In this document: in pieces, positions 1-7,971 of the stretch
How the letters are laid out: each line of letters begins with the position of its first letter
How positions within the stretch are numbered: the first letter of the stretch is position 1
Assembly: GCF_025399795.1 (NCBI RefSeq)
Contig: NZ_JAODTZ010000069.1
Location: forward strand, 1 to 37,061
Direction of reading: 5' to 3'
Origin: Streptomyces rhizosphaerihabitans
GTDB lineage: Bacteria > Actinomycetota > Actinomycetes > Streptomycetales > Streptomycetaceae
Length of the DNA: 37,061 nt
Notes under the pieces: generated by a model
The model's input: only the letters and a program-made list of their open reading frames with translations
What the model was told of the DNA's origin: nothing
Databases searched by the model: none
Translations under genes and position numbers: made by a program

Positions 1-1227
1 CTTGTCGACAACCACGCCTGGACCTCGTACAGCGACTGGCGCGCCGGCGGCGCGCACGGCACGCGGGCCGTACGGGGCGCGCGCCCCGGCCTGGTGATCG
101 CCGCCCCGGCCGGTACCTCGGACTACACCGACCCGCACACCGGCAAGACCGCCACCTGGGAGTACGCGACCTGGACCTCACCGGTCCACCGGCTCGCCGT
201 CCCCTCCACGGAGGCCATCGCCTCCTGGAACGCGCACACCCCGGCCGGCACCTGGCTCCAGGTCGAGCTGACCGGCACGTACTCCGACGGAACGGACACC
301 CCCTGGTATGTGATGGGCCGCTGGGCCTCCGGCGACCAGGACATCAGGCGCACCTCGGTGGACGACCAGACCGACGGCCGCAGCACGATCTGGACGGACA
401 CCTTCTCCATCGACGACGCCGCCTCCGGCCTGCGCCTCGTCTCGTACCGGCTGCGCCTGACCCTCTACCGCACCCCGGGTTCCAGGATCACGCCCACCGT
501 GTGGCGGCTCGGCGTGATGGGCTCCGACATCCCGGACCGGTTCACCGTCCCGGCCTCGACCCCGGGTCTCGCCCAGGAGCTGAAGGTTCCGCGCTATTCG
601 CAGGAGATCCACGCCGGTCAGTACCCCGAGTACGACAACGGCGGCGAGGCCTGGTGCAGCCCCACCTCGTCGCAGATGATCATCGAGTACTGGGGACGCA
701 GGCCCACTGCCGAGCAGCTCGCCTGGGTCGACCCGACGTACACCGACCCACAGGTGTGCCTCGCGGCCCGCTCCACCTACGACTACCAGTACACCGGCTG
801 CGGCAACTGGCCCTTCAACGCCGCCTACGCCTCGACGTACAAGGACCTCCAGGGCGTGGTGACCCGGCTCGGCTCGCTCACCGACCTGGAGACGCTGATC
901 GCGGCCGGCATCCCGGCCATAACGTCCCAGTCGTTCCTCAAGTCCGAGCTGACGGGCGCCGGTTACGGCACCTCGGGTCACCTCATGACGATCATAGGGT
1001 TCACCGCGGACGGCGATGTGATCGCCAACGACCCGGCGTCGCCCGGTGACGACGCGGTGCGCAGGGTCTACAAGCGCTCCGAGTGGGAAAATATCTGGCT
1101 GCGGACCAAGCGCTACAACGCCTCCGGAAAGGTCGTCTCCGGAACCGGCGGGGTCTGCTACCTGTACTTCCCGGCGCATCCCTCGGCGCGGCAGCGCAAG
1201 GCGCTCGCGGCGGTGGGCATCCGGTGA
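1..1227 (+). CDS. C39-like family peptidase, secreted type (5' end outside window)
   Basis: The reading frame is open from the first base, so the N-terminus and any signal peptide lie upstream; a GTG at 94 is internal. The C-terminal half resembles the papain-like C39_2 peptidase fold. The likely nucleophile is the Cys of EAWCSPTSSQM (TGC at 655-657), the His lies in SGHLMTIIGF (CAC at 979-981) and the Asp in ANDPAS (GAC at 1030-1032). The N-terminal part (repeated W and Y residues, TWEYATWTSP, TGTYSDGTDTPWYVMGRW) looks like a beta-rich domain typical of exported Streptomyces proteins. Family members of this kind are usually exported; this is knowledge of the family, because the signal peptide cannot be seen. 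The natural substrate is unknown. A strong hairpin follows the stop codon. Confidence 0.85.
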   Translation, partial: LVDNHAWTSYSDWRAGGAHGTRAVRGARPGLVIAAPAGTSDYTDPHTGKTATWEYATWTSPVHRLAVPSTEAIASWNAHTPAGTWLQVELTGTYSDGTDTPWYVMGRWASGDQDIRRTSVDDQTDGRSTIWTDTFSIDDAASGLRLVSYRLRLTLYRTPGSRITPTVWRLGVMGSDIPDRFTVPASTPGLAQELKVPRYSQEIHAGQYPEYDNGGEAWCSPTSSQMIIEYWGRRPTAEQLAWVDPTYTDPQVCLAARSTYDYQYTGCGNWPFNAAYASTYKDLQGVVTRLGSLTDLETLIAAGIPAITSQSFLKSELTGAGYGTSGHLMTIIGFTADGDVIANDPASPGDDAVRRVYKRSEWENIWLRTKRYNASGKVVSGTGGVCYLYFPAHPSARQRKALAAVGIR

Positions 1228-1233
1228 CCCGAG

Positions 1234-1262
1234 GGGCGGCCCCCGGGCGGTGGGGGCCGCCC
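1234..1262 (+). terminator. Intrinsic-type hairpin terminator after the C39 peptidase gene
   Basis: A perfect 11-bp stem, GGGCGGCCCCC (1234-1244) with GGGGGCCGCCC (1252-1262), closes a 7-base loop seven bases after the TGA. There is no U-tract, which is usual for Streptomyces terminators. Confidence 0.7.
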
Positions 1263-1495
1263 GGCCGTCCGGAGCATGCGTATCCGGGACTTTTCCGCCG
1301 GCCCGCGGAGTCGTGTGAGGAGACGCACACGCGGTGCGCACGGGGTGGAATCCGGCGGGATTCGAAGCCGGCCGAGGCGCGGGCGTGACCCAGGTCTCTA
1401 CCGGTGGAAGCGGCGACGATGGCAAGGTGGCCGGGTCGGTGGGGAGCCGACGCGAGGCGGGGGACGCCACCGCACCACTACGTCAGCGAGATGCC

Positions 1496-1642
1496 ATGAC
1501 CGCGAGCTCCGCCATCGCCCCTCGTCTCCGTGCCCGCACCGGCGGTCCCGAGGACGACAGCCCGAAGATCCTCGAACACGTCCTGGGCTGGACCCTCGTG
1601 GTCGTCGTGGCGATGCTCGTGACGCAGCTCGGTCTGCTCTGA
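1496..1642 (+). CDS. SCO1431-family small membrane protein (48 aa)
   Basis: An ATG at 1496 opens a 48-codon frame. Its C-terminal half, ILEHVLGWTLVVVVAMLVTQ, is a single membrane helix ending close to the stop. The N-terminal half is polar and rich in Ala, Arg, Gly and Asp, giving a cytoplasmic tail and one spanning segment. The pattern matches the small single-span family I know as SCO1431-type in Streptomyces; this is recalled, not searched. The frame can be read upstream to an ATG at 1334, but the extra residues look like non-coding translation and the conserved part begins at 1496. No strong Shine-Dalgarno precedes 1496. It stands alone between the peptidase terminator and the tetR gene. 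Function unknown. Confidence 0.7.
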   Translation: MTASSAIAPRLRARTGGPEDDSPKILEHVLGWTLVVVVAMLVTQLGLL

Positions 1643-1917
1643 GACGGCACGCGGCCCGGGAGCCGCGACGACCGCCCAGGGTCGGCGGGCCCGCGACGCA
1701 CCGCCCAGGCGCGGTGACCTGCCGCCCGGGACCCGCGTGCGCCGTCCGGGATCTGTCGCGGGTCCGGCCGGGCCCACCGCCCGGCCGGGCAAGGTCCGCT
1801 GCCACCCGCGCCGCGGTGACCGGAACGATCGTGCCGCCTTTCGCAGCCGAATGAGCCGTCGGCATGGTTCTGCCATACTGCGCATGTTCCGTCGGCAGTT
1901 GGAGACCAGGGCCGAAA
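1643..1917. other. Intergenic region upstream of the TetR gene
   Basis: About 275 bases with no convincing gene. The nonamer CCGTCGGCA occurs twice as a direct repeat, at 1856-1864 and 1889-1897, 33 bp apart (about three helical turns), flanking the sequence CCATACTGCG, which could hold a -10 element. This could be an autoregulatory site for the TetR gene, but the evidence is weak. Confidence 0.3.
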
Positions 1918-2577
1918 TTGAATAATAGTCAACAACGTGAGGTCGGCCGCCCCCGGGCGCGGGGCACCGACCGTTCACTGGCGCGCCGCGCCGAACTCAT
2001 CGCCATCGGACGGAAGTTGTTCGCCGATACGTCGTACGACGCACTGTCGATGGATGACATCGCACGTCAGGCACATGTCGCCAAGGGGCTGATCTACTAC
2101 TACTTCAAGTCCAAGCGCGGCTACTACCTCGCCATCGTCGAGGACTCGGTCGCGGATCTGGTCTCCCGGGCCGCCGACGGTGTGGAACTGCCTCCGGTGG
2201 AGCGGGTCCAGCGCACGATCGACGGCTATCTCCGCTATGCCGAGCACAACCAGGCCGCCTACCGCACGATCATCACCGGTGGCGTGGGCTTCGACACCGA
2301 AGTGCAGGCGATACGCGAGGGCGTGCGCGAGGCCATCGTCGCGACGATCGCGGAAGGGGCGTACGGCAGGGGCAGGATCGGACCGCTGCCGCGCATGGCC
2401 CTGCTCGGCTGGCTGCACAGTGTGGAGGGGGCGACCCTCGACTGGATCGGCCACCCGGTGCTGTCGCGCGACACGATGCGCGAACTGCTGGTGAAGATGC
2501 TGGGGGGTGCGATGCGAGCCGTCGAGGAACTCGATCCCGCCTATGCGGCCCCGCCCGACGCCCGGCGGGACAACTGA
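1918..2577 (+). CDS. TetR/AcrR family transcriptional regulator
   Basis: A 219-residue protein if the TTG at 1918 is the start. It has a classical TetR helix-turn-helix at about residues 44-63 (SMDDIARQAHVAKGLIYYYF) followed by KSKRGYYLAIVEDS. The rest is an all-helical ligand-binding and dimerisation domain of normal length. The start is uncertain: an in-frame ATG at 1864 would add 18 residues (rich in Cys, Trp and Pro) unlike TetR N-termini, while TTG 1918 is preceded by GGAG and AGGG and begins a typical basic tail (REVGRPRARG). It lies 239 bp upstream of an acyl-CoA dehydrogenase on the same strand, which suggests control of the dehydrogenase, lipocalin-like and phosphotransferase genes. 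A candidate operator is the palindrome at 4494-4506. The ligand is probably hydrophobic or acyl-CoA-like; this is inference from context. Confidence 0.88.
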   Translation: MNNSQQREVGRPRARGTDRSLARRAELIAIGRKLFADTSYDALSMDDIARQAHVAKGLIYYYFKSKRGYYLAIVEDSVADLVSRAADGVELPPVERVQRTIDGYLRYAEHNQAAYRTIITGGVGFDTEVQAIREGVREAIVATIAEGAYGRGRIGPLPRMALLGWLHSVEGATLDWIGHPVLSRDTMRELLVKMLGGAMRAVEELDPAYAAPPDARRDN

Positions 2578-2816
2578 GGGAACGGTATGAGGACTAGACC
2601 ACCCTGTCAATGGTTCGGACCAATTCCCCGTCCTGTCGGCAGGTGGTCGTCATCCGGTGAGGGTGTGCCTCCGTTCGGGCGTACTCCCGGCGCCACGGCC
2701 GCTGGTCGGCTGGTTCCGTGATCCGGACCGGGAGCATCGGCTGGGCCAGGTGAGATCCGGCGCCGCTCCACCCGGGTGGGCGTTCGCCGATGTGCTCGAC
2801 AGGGAGGAGCGTCACC

Positions 2817-3989
2817 GTGCCCGATCGCGCCCCGCAGCCGGTGGACCGTCAACTGCCCACGGACGAGGCACGGGAGCTGATCGCGCTCGTCCGCGACATC
2901 GCGCGGCGCGAGATCGCCCCGAAGGCGGCCGAGGAGGAGGACGCCGGACGCTTTCCGCGCGAGGTCTTCGGGCTGCTCTCGGAATCCGGACTGCTCGGAC
3001 TGCCGTACGACTTCGGGCTCGGTGGCGGCGGCCAGCCGTACGAGGTCTACCTCCAGGTCCTCGAAGAGCTTGCCACGGCCCGCCTCACCGTGGGCCTCGG
3101 TGTCAGCGTCCACACCCTGGCCTGTCACGCCCTCGCGAACTACGGCACCGAGGAGCAGCGGGCCGGGCATCTGCCCGCGATGCTCGGCGGCGGCCTCCTC
3201 GGCGCGTACTGCCTCTCGGAGCCGTCCTCGGGTTCCGACGCAGCCTCCCTGCGGACGAAGGCGGTGCGGCAGGGGGACGACTGGGTGATCACCGGCACCA
3301 AGGCGTGGACAACGCATGGCGGGGTGGCCGATTTCTACACCGTGTTCGCGCGCACCGGCGGCGAGGGCTCGCGCGGCATCACGGCCTTCCTGGTGCCCGG
3401 CGACGCCGAGGGGCTGAGTGCTTCGCCCCCCGAGAGGAAGATGGGCATGAAGGGTTCACCGACCGCCCAGGTCCACTTCGACGGGGTGCGGGTCGCCGAC
3501 GGCCGGCGCCTCGGCGACGAGGGGCAGGGCTTCGCGATCGCCCTGTCGGCGCTCGACTCCGGGCGGCTCGGGATCGCGGCCTGCGCGACCGGCGTGGCCC
3601 AGGCCGCGCTGGACGAGGCTGTCGCGTACGCCACCGGGCGGCGCCAGTTCGGGCGGCGGATCGCGGACTTCCAGGGGCTGCGCTTCATGCTCGCGGACAT
3701 GGCCACCCGGATCGAGGCCGGCCGCGCGCTCTGCCTGGCCGCGGCGCGACTGCGCGACGCGGGCCGGCCCTTCTCCAAGCAGGCGGCCATGGCGAAGCTG
3801 CTGTGCACGGACTCCGCGATGACGGTCACCACGGACGCCGTCCAGGTCCTGGGCGGATACGGGTACACCGCCGACTTCCCGGCCGAGCGGTACATGCGCG
3901 AGGCGAAGGTCCTGCAGATCGTCGAGGGCACCAATCAGATCCAGCGCATGGTCATCGCGCGCCACCTCGTGGGTCCCGAGGCGCGCTGA
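2817..3989 (+). CDS. Acyl-CoA dehydrogenase
   Basis: A 390-residue flavoprotein of normal family length that inserts a double bond alpha-beta in an acyl-CoA using FAD and passes electrons to ETF. Both family signatures are clear: YCLSEPSSGSDAASL in the middle domain and QVLGGYGYTADFPAERYMRE in the C-terminal helical domain. The usual catalytic base is present as the Glu of IVEGTNQIQR, about residue 370 (GAG at 3924-3926). GTG 2817 is chosen over ATG 2790 because GGAGG at 2803-2807 lies nine bases before it. The 3' end overlaps the convergent gene at 3952-4374 by 38 bp. Chain-length or substrate specificity cannot be read from the sequence. Together with the TetR gene and the APH-like gene downstream it looks like part of a beta-oxidation or hydrophobic-substrate catabolic module. 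Confidence 0.93.
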   Translation: MPDRAPQPVDRQLPTDEARELIALVRDIARREIAPKAAEEEDAGRFPREVFGLLSESGLLGLPYDFGLGGGGQPYEVYLQVLEELATARLTVGLGVSVHTLACHALANYGTEEQRAGHLPAMLGGGLLGAYCLSEPSSGSDAASLRTKAVRQGDDWVITGTKAWTTHGGVADFYTVFARTGGEGSRGITAFLVPGDAEGLSASPPERKMGMKGSPTAQVHFDGVRVADGRRLGDEGQGFAIALSALDSGRLGIAACATGVAQAALDEAVAYATGRRQFGRRIADFQGLRFMLADMATRIEAGRALCLAAARLRDAGRPFSKQAAMAKLLCTDSAMTVTTDAVQVLGGYGYTADFPAERYMREAKVLQIVEGTNQIQRMVIARHLVGPEAR

Positions 3990-4374
3990 GGGCGTTGTGC
4001 GGGTCCCGCCGCGTGTCGAACCCGCCCCGCGGCTCCGCACCCACGCCGAACTCGTTCCGAGGGTCCCGGGACGCGTTGAACTGCCCCTCGCCGCGCGGGT
4101 CCGGGGCCGGGACGAAGCGTGGCTCCCGTGGTTCCGTGATCGCGCCGAACCGCCCGTACCCGTACATCACCGAGGGTGCCGCCAGGCGCACCCACTCGGG
4201 GTCGTGGCGGCCCGGCAGCGTACGGCCGCGATCGGCCCAGGTGCGGATCAGGGCGCGGTAGATGGGCGGATCCTGGACCGGCGGGGGTGGCGGTGGCGCC
4301 CAGAGAACCGATTCCGCCGGAGCCGGGACGAGGATCCGGCGCCGGCGCCCGGTCGTGGAAGGTGTGGGGCTCAT
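3952..4374 (-). CDS. Proline/arginine-rich protein of unknown function (140 aa)
   Basis: A 140-residue frame opposite the main gene direction. The N-terminal half is ordered in character (GRRRRILVPAPAESVLWAPP, then PPIYRALIRTWADRGRTLPGR, then DPEWVRLAAP). The C-terminal half is a degenerate repeat of Pro-Arg units (EPREPR, DPRGEG, RDPRNE, AEPRGG, RDPHNA, RDPRGG). I recall similar short proteins in Streptomyces carrying the LVPAPA and DPPIYRALLRTW segments, which supports a real gene, but no domain is named. The tail overlaps the 3' end of the acyl-CoA dehydrogenase gene by 38 bp, tail to tail, so the repeat expansion has grown into the neighbour. The ribosome binding site is weak. The repeat region could be disordered or bind nucleic acid; this is speculation. 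Confidence 0.6.
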   Translation of the reverse strand: MSPTPSTTGRRRRILVPAPAESVLWAPPPPPPVQDPPIYRALIRTWADRGRTLPGRHDPEWVRLAAPSVMYGYGRFGAITEPREPRFVPAPDPRGEGQFNASRDPRNEFGVGAEPRGGFDTRRDPHNALSAPRDPRGGAR

Positions 4375-4493
4375 ACCCGGGCAACGCGCGGGCGGGCGGA
4401 CAGGTCACCGGCCCGCGGAATCGGGCGTGCGTTCGCGGCAGAACCCCTGCGAGATGCGCGCGGGAGCGCGCTGTCTGGCCCTCGACCCATATC

Positions 4494-4506
4494 TGACGTA
4501 CCGTCA
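4494..4506. promoter_or_regulatory. Palindromic operator candidate TGACGTACCGTCA
   Basis: A perfect 5-bp inverted repeat, TGACG and CGTCA with a 3-bp centre, lies 67 bp upstream of the GTG of the lipocalin-like gene and just after a possible -10 (CATATCT). The size suits a TetR dimer, and the TetR gene at 1918 is the obvious candidate. No second copy was found upstream of tetR or the dehydrogenase gene. Confidence 0.4.
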
Positions 4507-4572
4507 ATTCCGCCGCCGGGGGCCGTGCCCCTCCGGGCGACGTCGACTGCCGGGCGCGCTGGGAGGCCTGAC

Positions 4573-5685
4573 GTGAACGACGACCGTCCCGTCCCTCTCG
4601 ACGAGTACCCCGTGCACCAGGTCCCGCTGTCCATGAAACATGTCGCCGGCGGCGACCGGAACGCCTACGACCGCTGCATCTTCCACGTCCTCGACCACCG
4701 GGGCCGGGCCCTGCTGATCCTCGGCCTCGGCGTCTATCCGAACGTCGGCGTGATCGACGCGTACGCCACGCTGCGCCTCGGTGACGCGCTGCATGCCGTC
4801 CGGGCCTCCGACGCGCTCGGCGAGGACCGGATGAACCTGGCCGTGGGGCCCCTGCGGATCACCGTCGAGGAGCCGCTGCGCCGGCTGCGGCTGCGCTCGG
4901 ACGACGACTCCCTGGCGTACGACATCACCTGGACCGCCGACTTCCCGGCACTCTGGGAGCCGCACCACGTTCAGCGGCGCGGTGGCCGGCTCACCCTGGA
5001 GGGCCGCCGCTTCGTGCAGGCGGGCGGGGTTCAGGGCGTCATACGCGTCGGCGGCGACGAGATACCCGTCGGCCCCAGGGAGTGGACCGGCACCCGGGAC
5101 CGCAGCTGGGGGGTGCGCCCGATCCCGGGGGAGGAGGGCGGCCGGCTCGCCGCCGAGAATCCGACCGAGGGATTCCACTGGATCTGGTGCCCGGTGCGCT
5201 TCGAGGACCGCTTCCTGATGGTCGTCGTTCAGGAGGACGCCGACGGATACCGTTCGCTGGGCGACGCGACCCTCGTGCGCGACGGCGAGCGGGACCTCCA
5301 ACTCGGCTGGCCCCAGGCCGACATCACCTACCGCTCCGGCACCCGTCACCCCACCTCCGCCGTCCTCCACCTCACCCGGCCCGTGGACCGTGAGCCGCTG
5401 GAGCTGGGCGTGGAGGTGCTGGCCTCGTCCCCGCTCGCGGTGGGCGCGGGATATCCGCCGGCCGACGACTGGCAGCACGGCACCTGGCGCGGCCGCGGCT
5501 GGACCGACCACCGCGTCTACGACCTCTCCGATCCGGCGGCCCATCCCCTCGCCCGCTACGGGGTGACCGACCACGCCGCCCGCTTCACCCTCGACGGGCA
5601 GGTCGGGTACGGGATCTTCGAGCACGGTTCGTTCGGCCGCCACGATCCGAGCGGCTTCACCGGGTTCGACTCGGTCGCGCCCTGA
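4573..5685 (+). CDS. Lipocalin-fold protein of the CrtC/AttH/DUF7064-7065 type
   Basis: A 370-residue protein, rich in beta-strand and aromatic residues, with no signal peptide or membrane segment. The clearest motif is GTRDRSWGVRP from about residue 173, the Arg-Asp-Arg-Ser-Trp-Gly hallmark of the AttH/CrtC-like double-lipocalin families. A second typical stretch is EGFHWIWCPVRFEDRFLMVV. I believe it belongs to the paired DUF7065/DUF7064 architecture seen in actinobacterial lipid and steroid gene clusters; the family assignment is from motif recall. Translation likely starts at GTG 4573, 8 bases after GGAGG (4562-4566); longer in-frame starts would read through the divergent intergenic region. 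The APH-like gene follows 13 bp after the stop, so the two are probably co-transcribed. A role in binding or modifying a hydrophobic ligand is inferred. Confidence 0.65.
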   Translation: MNDDRPVPLDEYPVHQVPLSMKHVAGGDRNAYDRCIFHVLDHRGRALLILGLGVYPNVGVIDAYATLRLGDALHAVRASDALGEDRMNLAVGPLRITVEEPLRRLRLRSDDDSLAYDITWTADFPALWEPHHVQRRGGRLTLEGRRFVQAGGVQGVIRVGGDEIPVGPREWTGTRDRSWGVRPIPGEEGGRLAAENPTEGFHWIWCPVRFEDRFLMVVVQEDADGYRSLGDATLVRDGERDLQLGWPQADITYRSGTRHPTSAVLHLTRPVDREPLELGVEVLASSPLAVGAGYPPADDWQHGTWRGRGWTDHRVYDLSDPAAHPLARYGVTDHAARFTLDGQVGYGIFEHGSFGRHDPSGFTGFDSVAP

Positions 5686-5698
5686 GAGGAGTGGCGAG

Positions 5699-6811
5699 AT
5701 GGCCACGGCACCCCGCCCGCGTACGACCACCCGTGACCCCGAGGAGCTCGCGCGCAGGCTGACCGCCTGGCTGGGCACCCGCCTCCCGGGCGCCGAGGCG
5801 GTGAACGTGACCGTCCCCGAGTCCAACGGCCTGTCCAGCGAGACCCTGCTCTTCGACGTCGACCACCCCGAACCACCGCTGCGTGCCTGCGCGTTGAGAC
5901 TCGCGGCGGACCCGGGCGCGTACACCGTGTTCCCCGTCTACGACATGGTGCGGCAGTACCGCACGATGCGTCTGGTCGGCGAGCACAGCGATCTGCCGGT
6001 GCCGCGCGTGCGATGGCTGGAGGAGGACCCCGGGCCGCTCGGGACACCGTTCTTCGTGATGGAACGCGTCGCCGGGCGCGTCCCTCCGGACGTCATGCCC
6101 TATACGTACGAAGGCAATTGGCTGCACGCGGCGAGCGATCCCGAACGCGAGCACCTGGAGGCGGCCTCGATCGCGCTCCTGGCCCGACTGCATGACCAAG
6201 TCCCCGTCAAGGAAGCGGACTTCCTCGCTCTGCCCGGAGACGGCAGCCCGCTGCGGCGGCATGTCACGGCCCAACGCGCCTACTACGCATGGGTGACCGA
6301 CGGGCGGTCACGTTCACCGCTCATCGAGAGCGCCTTCGACCGGATCGAGGCGCTGTGGCCGCGCGACGAGGGCGAGGCGGTGCTCAACTGGGGCGACGCG
6401 CGCATCGGGAACGTCATCTACGACGGTTTCGACCCCGTCGCGGTGCTCGACTGGGAGATGGCGGCTCTGGCCCCGCGCGAGGTCGACCTCGGCTGGACCG
6501 TCTACCTGCACCGCTTCTTCCAGGACCTGACCGAGGGCTTCGGGCAGTCGGGACTGCCCGGCTTCCTGCGCCGCGACCGCGTCGAGGCACGCTATGCCCG
6601 CCTCACCGGCCGCACACCCCGCGACATGGACTTCTACACGCTGTACGCCGCCCTGCGGCACGCGATCGTCATGCTGCGCATCGCCTACCGCCAGGCGCAC
6701 TTCGGCGAGGTGGCGGTCCCCCCGGACCCGGACACACTGATCCTGCACCACGGCACCCTGCGGGCCATGGTGCAGGGCAGCTACTGGGATGAACCCGGCG
6801 TCGCCCGCTGA
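5699..6811 (+). CDS. APH-like phosphotransferase family protein
   Basis: A 370-residue member of the aminoglycoside phosphotransferase/choline kinase fold, of the kind found beside acyl-CoA dehydrogenases (compare the kinase domain of ACAD10/11). The catalytic loop is NWGDARIGNVIYDG at about residues 228-241: the Asp and the downstream Asn are kept but the usual His two residues before Asp is Trp. The metal-binding motif is VLDWEMAALAPREVDLGW, starting near residue 248. ATG 5699 has a good GAGGAG seven bases upstream, immediately after the previous stop. It probably phosphorylates a hydroxyl group on a small molecule or hydroxyacyl substrate of the same pathway rather than an antibiotic; this is inference from context. 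It ends 13 bp from the convergent gene at 6825. Confidence 0.8.
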   Translation: MATAPRPRTTTRDPEELARRLTAWLGTRLPGAEAVNVTVPESNGLSSETLLFDVDHPEPPLRACALRLAADPGAYTVFPVYDMVRQYRTMRLVGEHSDLPVPRVRWLEEDPGPLGTPFFVMERVAGRVPPDVMPYTYEGNWLHAASDPEREHLEAASIALLARLHDQVPVKEADFLALPGDGSPLRRHVTAQRAYYAWVTDGRSRSPLIESAFDRIEALWPRDEGEAVLNWGDARIGNVIYDGFDPVAVLDWEMAALAPREVDLGWTVYLHRFFQDLTEGFGQSGLPGFLRRDRVEARYARLTGRTPRDMDFYTLYAALRHAIVMLRIAYRQAHFGEVAVPPDPDTLILHHGTLRAMVQGSYWDEPGVAR

Positions 6812-6824
6812 GCGCGCCGACCGG

Positions 6825-7262
6825 TCAGGCGGCCTCGCGCCGCATCTCGGGGACGCGCATCGGGCGCGAGCCCGGCCCGCCCGCGTGGGAGAACGGCTGC
6901 GTACGCCAGTCGAGGCCCTGAGGGAGCGTCAACAGGAGCGCCGTGTCCTGCTCCTGGAGCTCCGCGGTCTCGTCCGCGGGCCGCGCCCCGGCGGTCGTGC
7001 GGCCCGTGCCCGAGCAGACCGTGAGCCCGAACGGGTTCCACGGGGAGGCGCACAGGGCGTGCTCCGGCAGGACCTCCTCGTCCGCCAGCAGCGCGATCGG
7101 CTGCGCGCAGTCCGGGCAGATCACCCGGTACATCTCGAAAGTGTCGTACGCGTCGAACTCGTCGCCGTCCAGGGCGTCGGATTCGACACCCTCCGGCTCG
7201 GGATCGAGAACGGACTGCTGCCGCTTGGGTGCGGTACGACCAGGGCGCTTAAGACTCTGCAT
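6825..7262 (-). CDS. Hypothetical protein with Cys-rich zinc-ribbon-like core (145 aa)
   Basis: The start at 7262 is chosen because GAGGGGGAG sits just upstream; the longer frame to 7316 adds residues that look non-coding. The N-terminus is basic (MQSLKRPGRTAPKRQQ) and is followed by an acidic stretch (about residues 18-40). The core has CPDC, then HALCASPW, then VCSGTG, a spacing that could hold a zinc ion. The C-terminus contains a predicted helix (TALLLTLPQGLDW). It is divergent from the Lrp gene across a 268-bp region. I recall similar unnamed proteins in streptomycetes near the same neighbours but know no function. Confidence 0.7.
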   Translation of the reverse strand: MQSLKRPGRTAPKRQQSVLDPEPEGVESDALDGDEFDAYDTFEMYRVICPDCAQPIALLADEEVLPEHALCASPWNPFGLTVCSGTGRTTAGARPADETAELQEQDTALLLTLPQGLDWRTQPFSHAGGPGSRPMRVPEMRREAA

Positions 7263-7373
7263 GGGATTCTCCCCCTCGGGTGGGCCGACAAGGCGCTGCG
7301 ACCTCGACCACAGCAAGCACTTCCCGTCCCGTCTCTGCGGTAATCACGTGAACATCACGGACCCGGTTGCATC

Positions 7374-7393
7374 CATGTGTCGTTCGTCACATG
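7374..7393. promoter_or_regulatory. Inverted repeat in the divergent region before the Lrp gene
   Basis: CATGTG (7374-7379) and CACATG (7388-7393) are perfect 6-bp arms with an 8-bp spacer, 138 bp upstream of the Lrp start and 112 bp upstream of the divergent gene. The size and place suit an operator for a dimeric regulator. It does not resemble the E. coli Lrp consensus. Confidence 0.35.
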
Positions 7394-7516
7394 CCGCCCG
7401 CAGGTGCCTGGCCCGGTGGAATTTCTCCTCCGGGTGGCGCGCGACTGACTCTAAGCCACATCACAAAGAGGGTATGACCTGCGCCGCTGAGGTATCCCGC
7501 AGGATCAACAGCCCTG

Positions 7517-7531
7517 TAGGTTCTTGCGTCA
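7517..7531 (+). promoter_or_regulatory. Possible -10 and leaderless start of the Lrp gene
   Basis: TAGGTT at 7517-7522 fits a TANNNT -10 element and lies eight bases before the ATG at 7531. No Shine-Dalgarno is well placed, so the mRNA may be leaderless. No clear -35 is visible. Confidence 0.3.
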
Positions 7532-7971
7532 TGGAGGAGCTGGACCGACAGATCGTGCAGCTGCTCGTCGCAGACGGGCGGATGAGTTACACCGACCTGG
7601 GCAAGGCCACGGGCCTGTCCACGTCCGCCGTGCACCAGCGGGTGCGCCGGCTGGAGCAGCGCGGCGTCATCCGGGGCTATGCCGCGGTCGTGGACCCGGA
7701 GGCCATCGGGCTGCCCCTGACCGCCTTCATCTCGGTCAAACCGTTCGACCCCAGCGCCCCCGACGACATCGCCGAACGCCTCGCGGGCGTCCCGGAGATC
7801 GAGGCCTGCCACAGCGTCGCGGGCGACGAGAACTACATCCTCAAGGTGCGTGTCTCCACCCCGCACGAACTCGAGGAACTCCTCGGGCGGTTGCGAGCGC
7901 TCGCGGGTGTGTCGACGCGGACCACGGTCGTCCTGTCGACGCCGTACGAATCCCGCCCGCCCCGCATCTGA
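7531..7971 (+). CDS. Lrp/AsnC family transcriptional regulator
   Basis: A 146-residue protein of the usual family length. Residues 1-60 form the helix-turn-helix (LDRQIVQLLVADGRMSYTDL, then GLSTSAVHQRVRRLEQRGVI), and about residues 65-140 form the RAM/AsnC ligand-binding domain (IEACHSVAGDENYILKV, the segment that shapes the amino-acid pocket at the dimer interface). Such proteins form octameric assemblies and sense amino acids. The ATG at 7531 is strongly supported because the conserved domain begins there; the open frame upstream carries no domain. The genes regulated cannot be read directly; the divergent zinc-ribbon-like gene and the gene itself are the first candidates. Confidence 0.92.
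   Translation: MEELDRQIVQLLVADGRMSYTDLGKATGLSTSAVHQRVRRLEQRGVIRGYAAVVDPEAIGLPLTAFISVKPFDPSAPDDIAERLAGVPEIEACHSVAGDENYILKVRVSTPHELEELLGRLRALAGVSTRTTVVLSTPYESRPPRI

Noticed and set aside
178..1470. Long open frame opposite the peptidase gene
   Set aside because: It mirrors the third-position GC bias of the real gene; translation is Arg/Gly/Pro-rich with no domain. The same applies to the long antisense frames at 4504-5925, 8195-9793, 23382-25585 and 34198-36894.
2582..2600. Possible DasR site (CTAGACCACC) before the acyl-CoA dehydrogenase gene
   Set aside because: Only the right half of the palindromic consensus matches; the left half does not.
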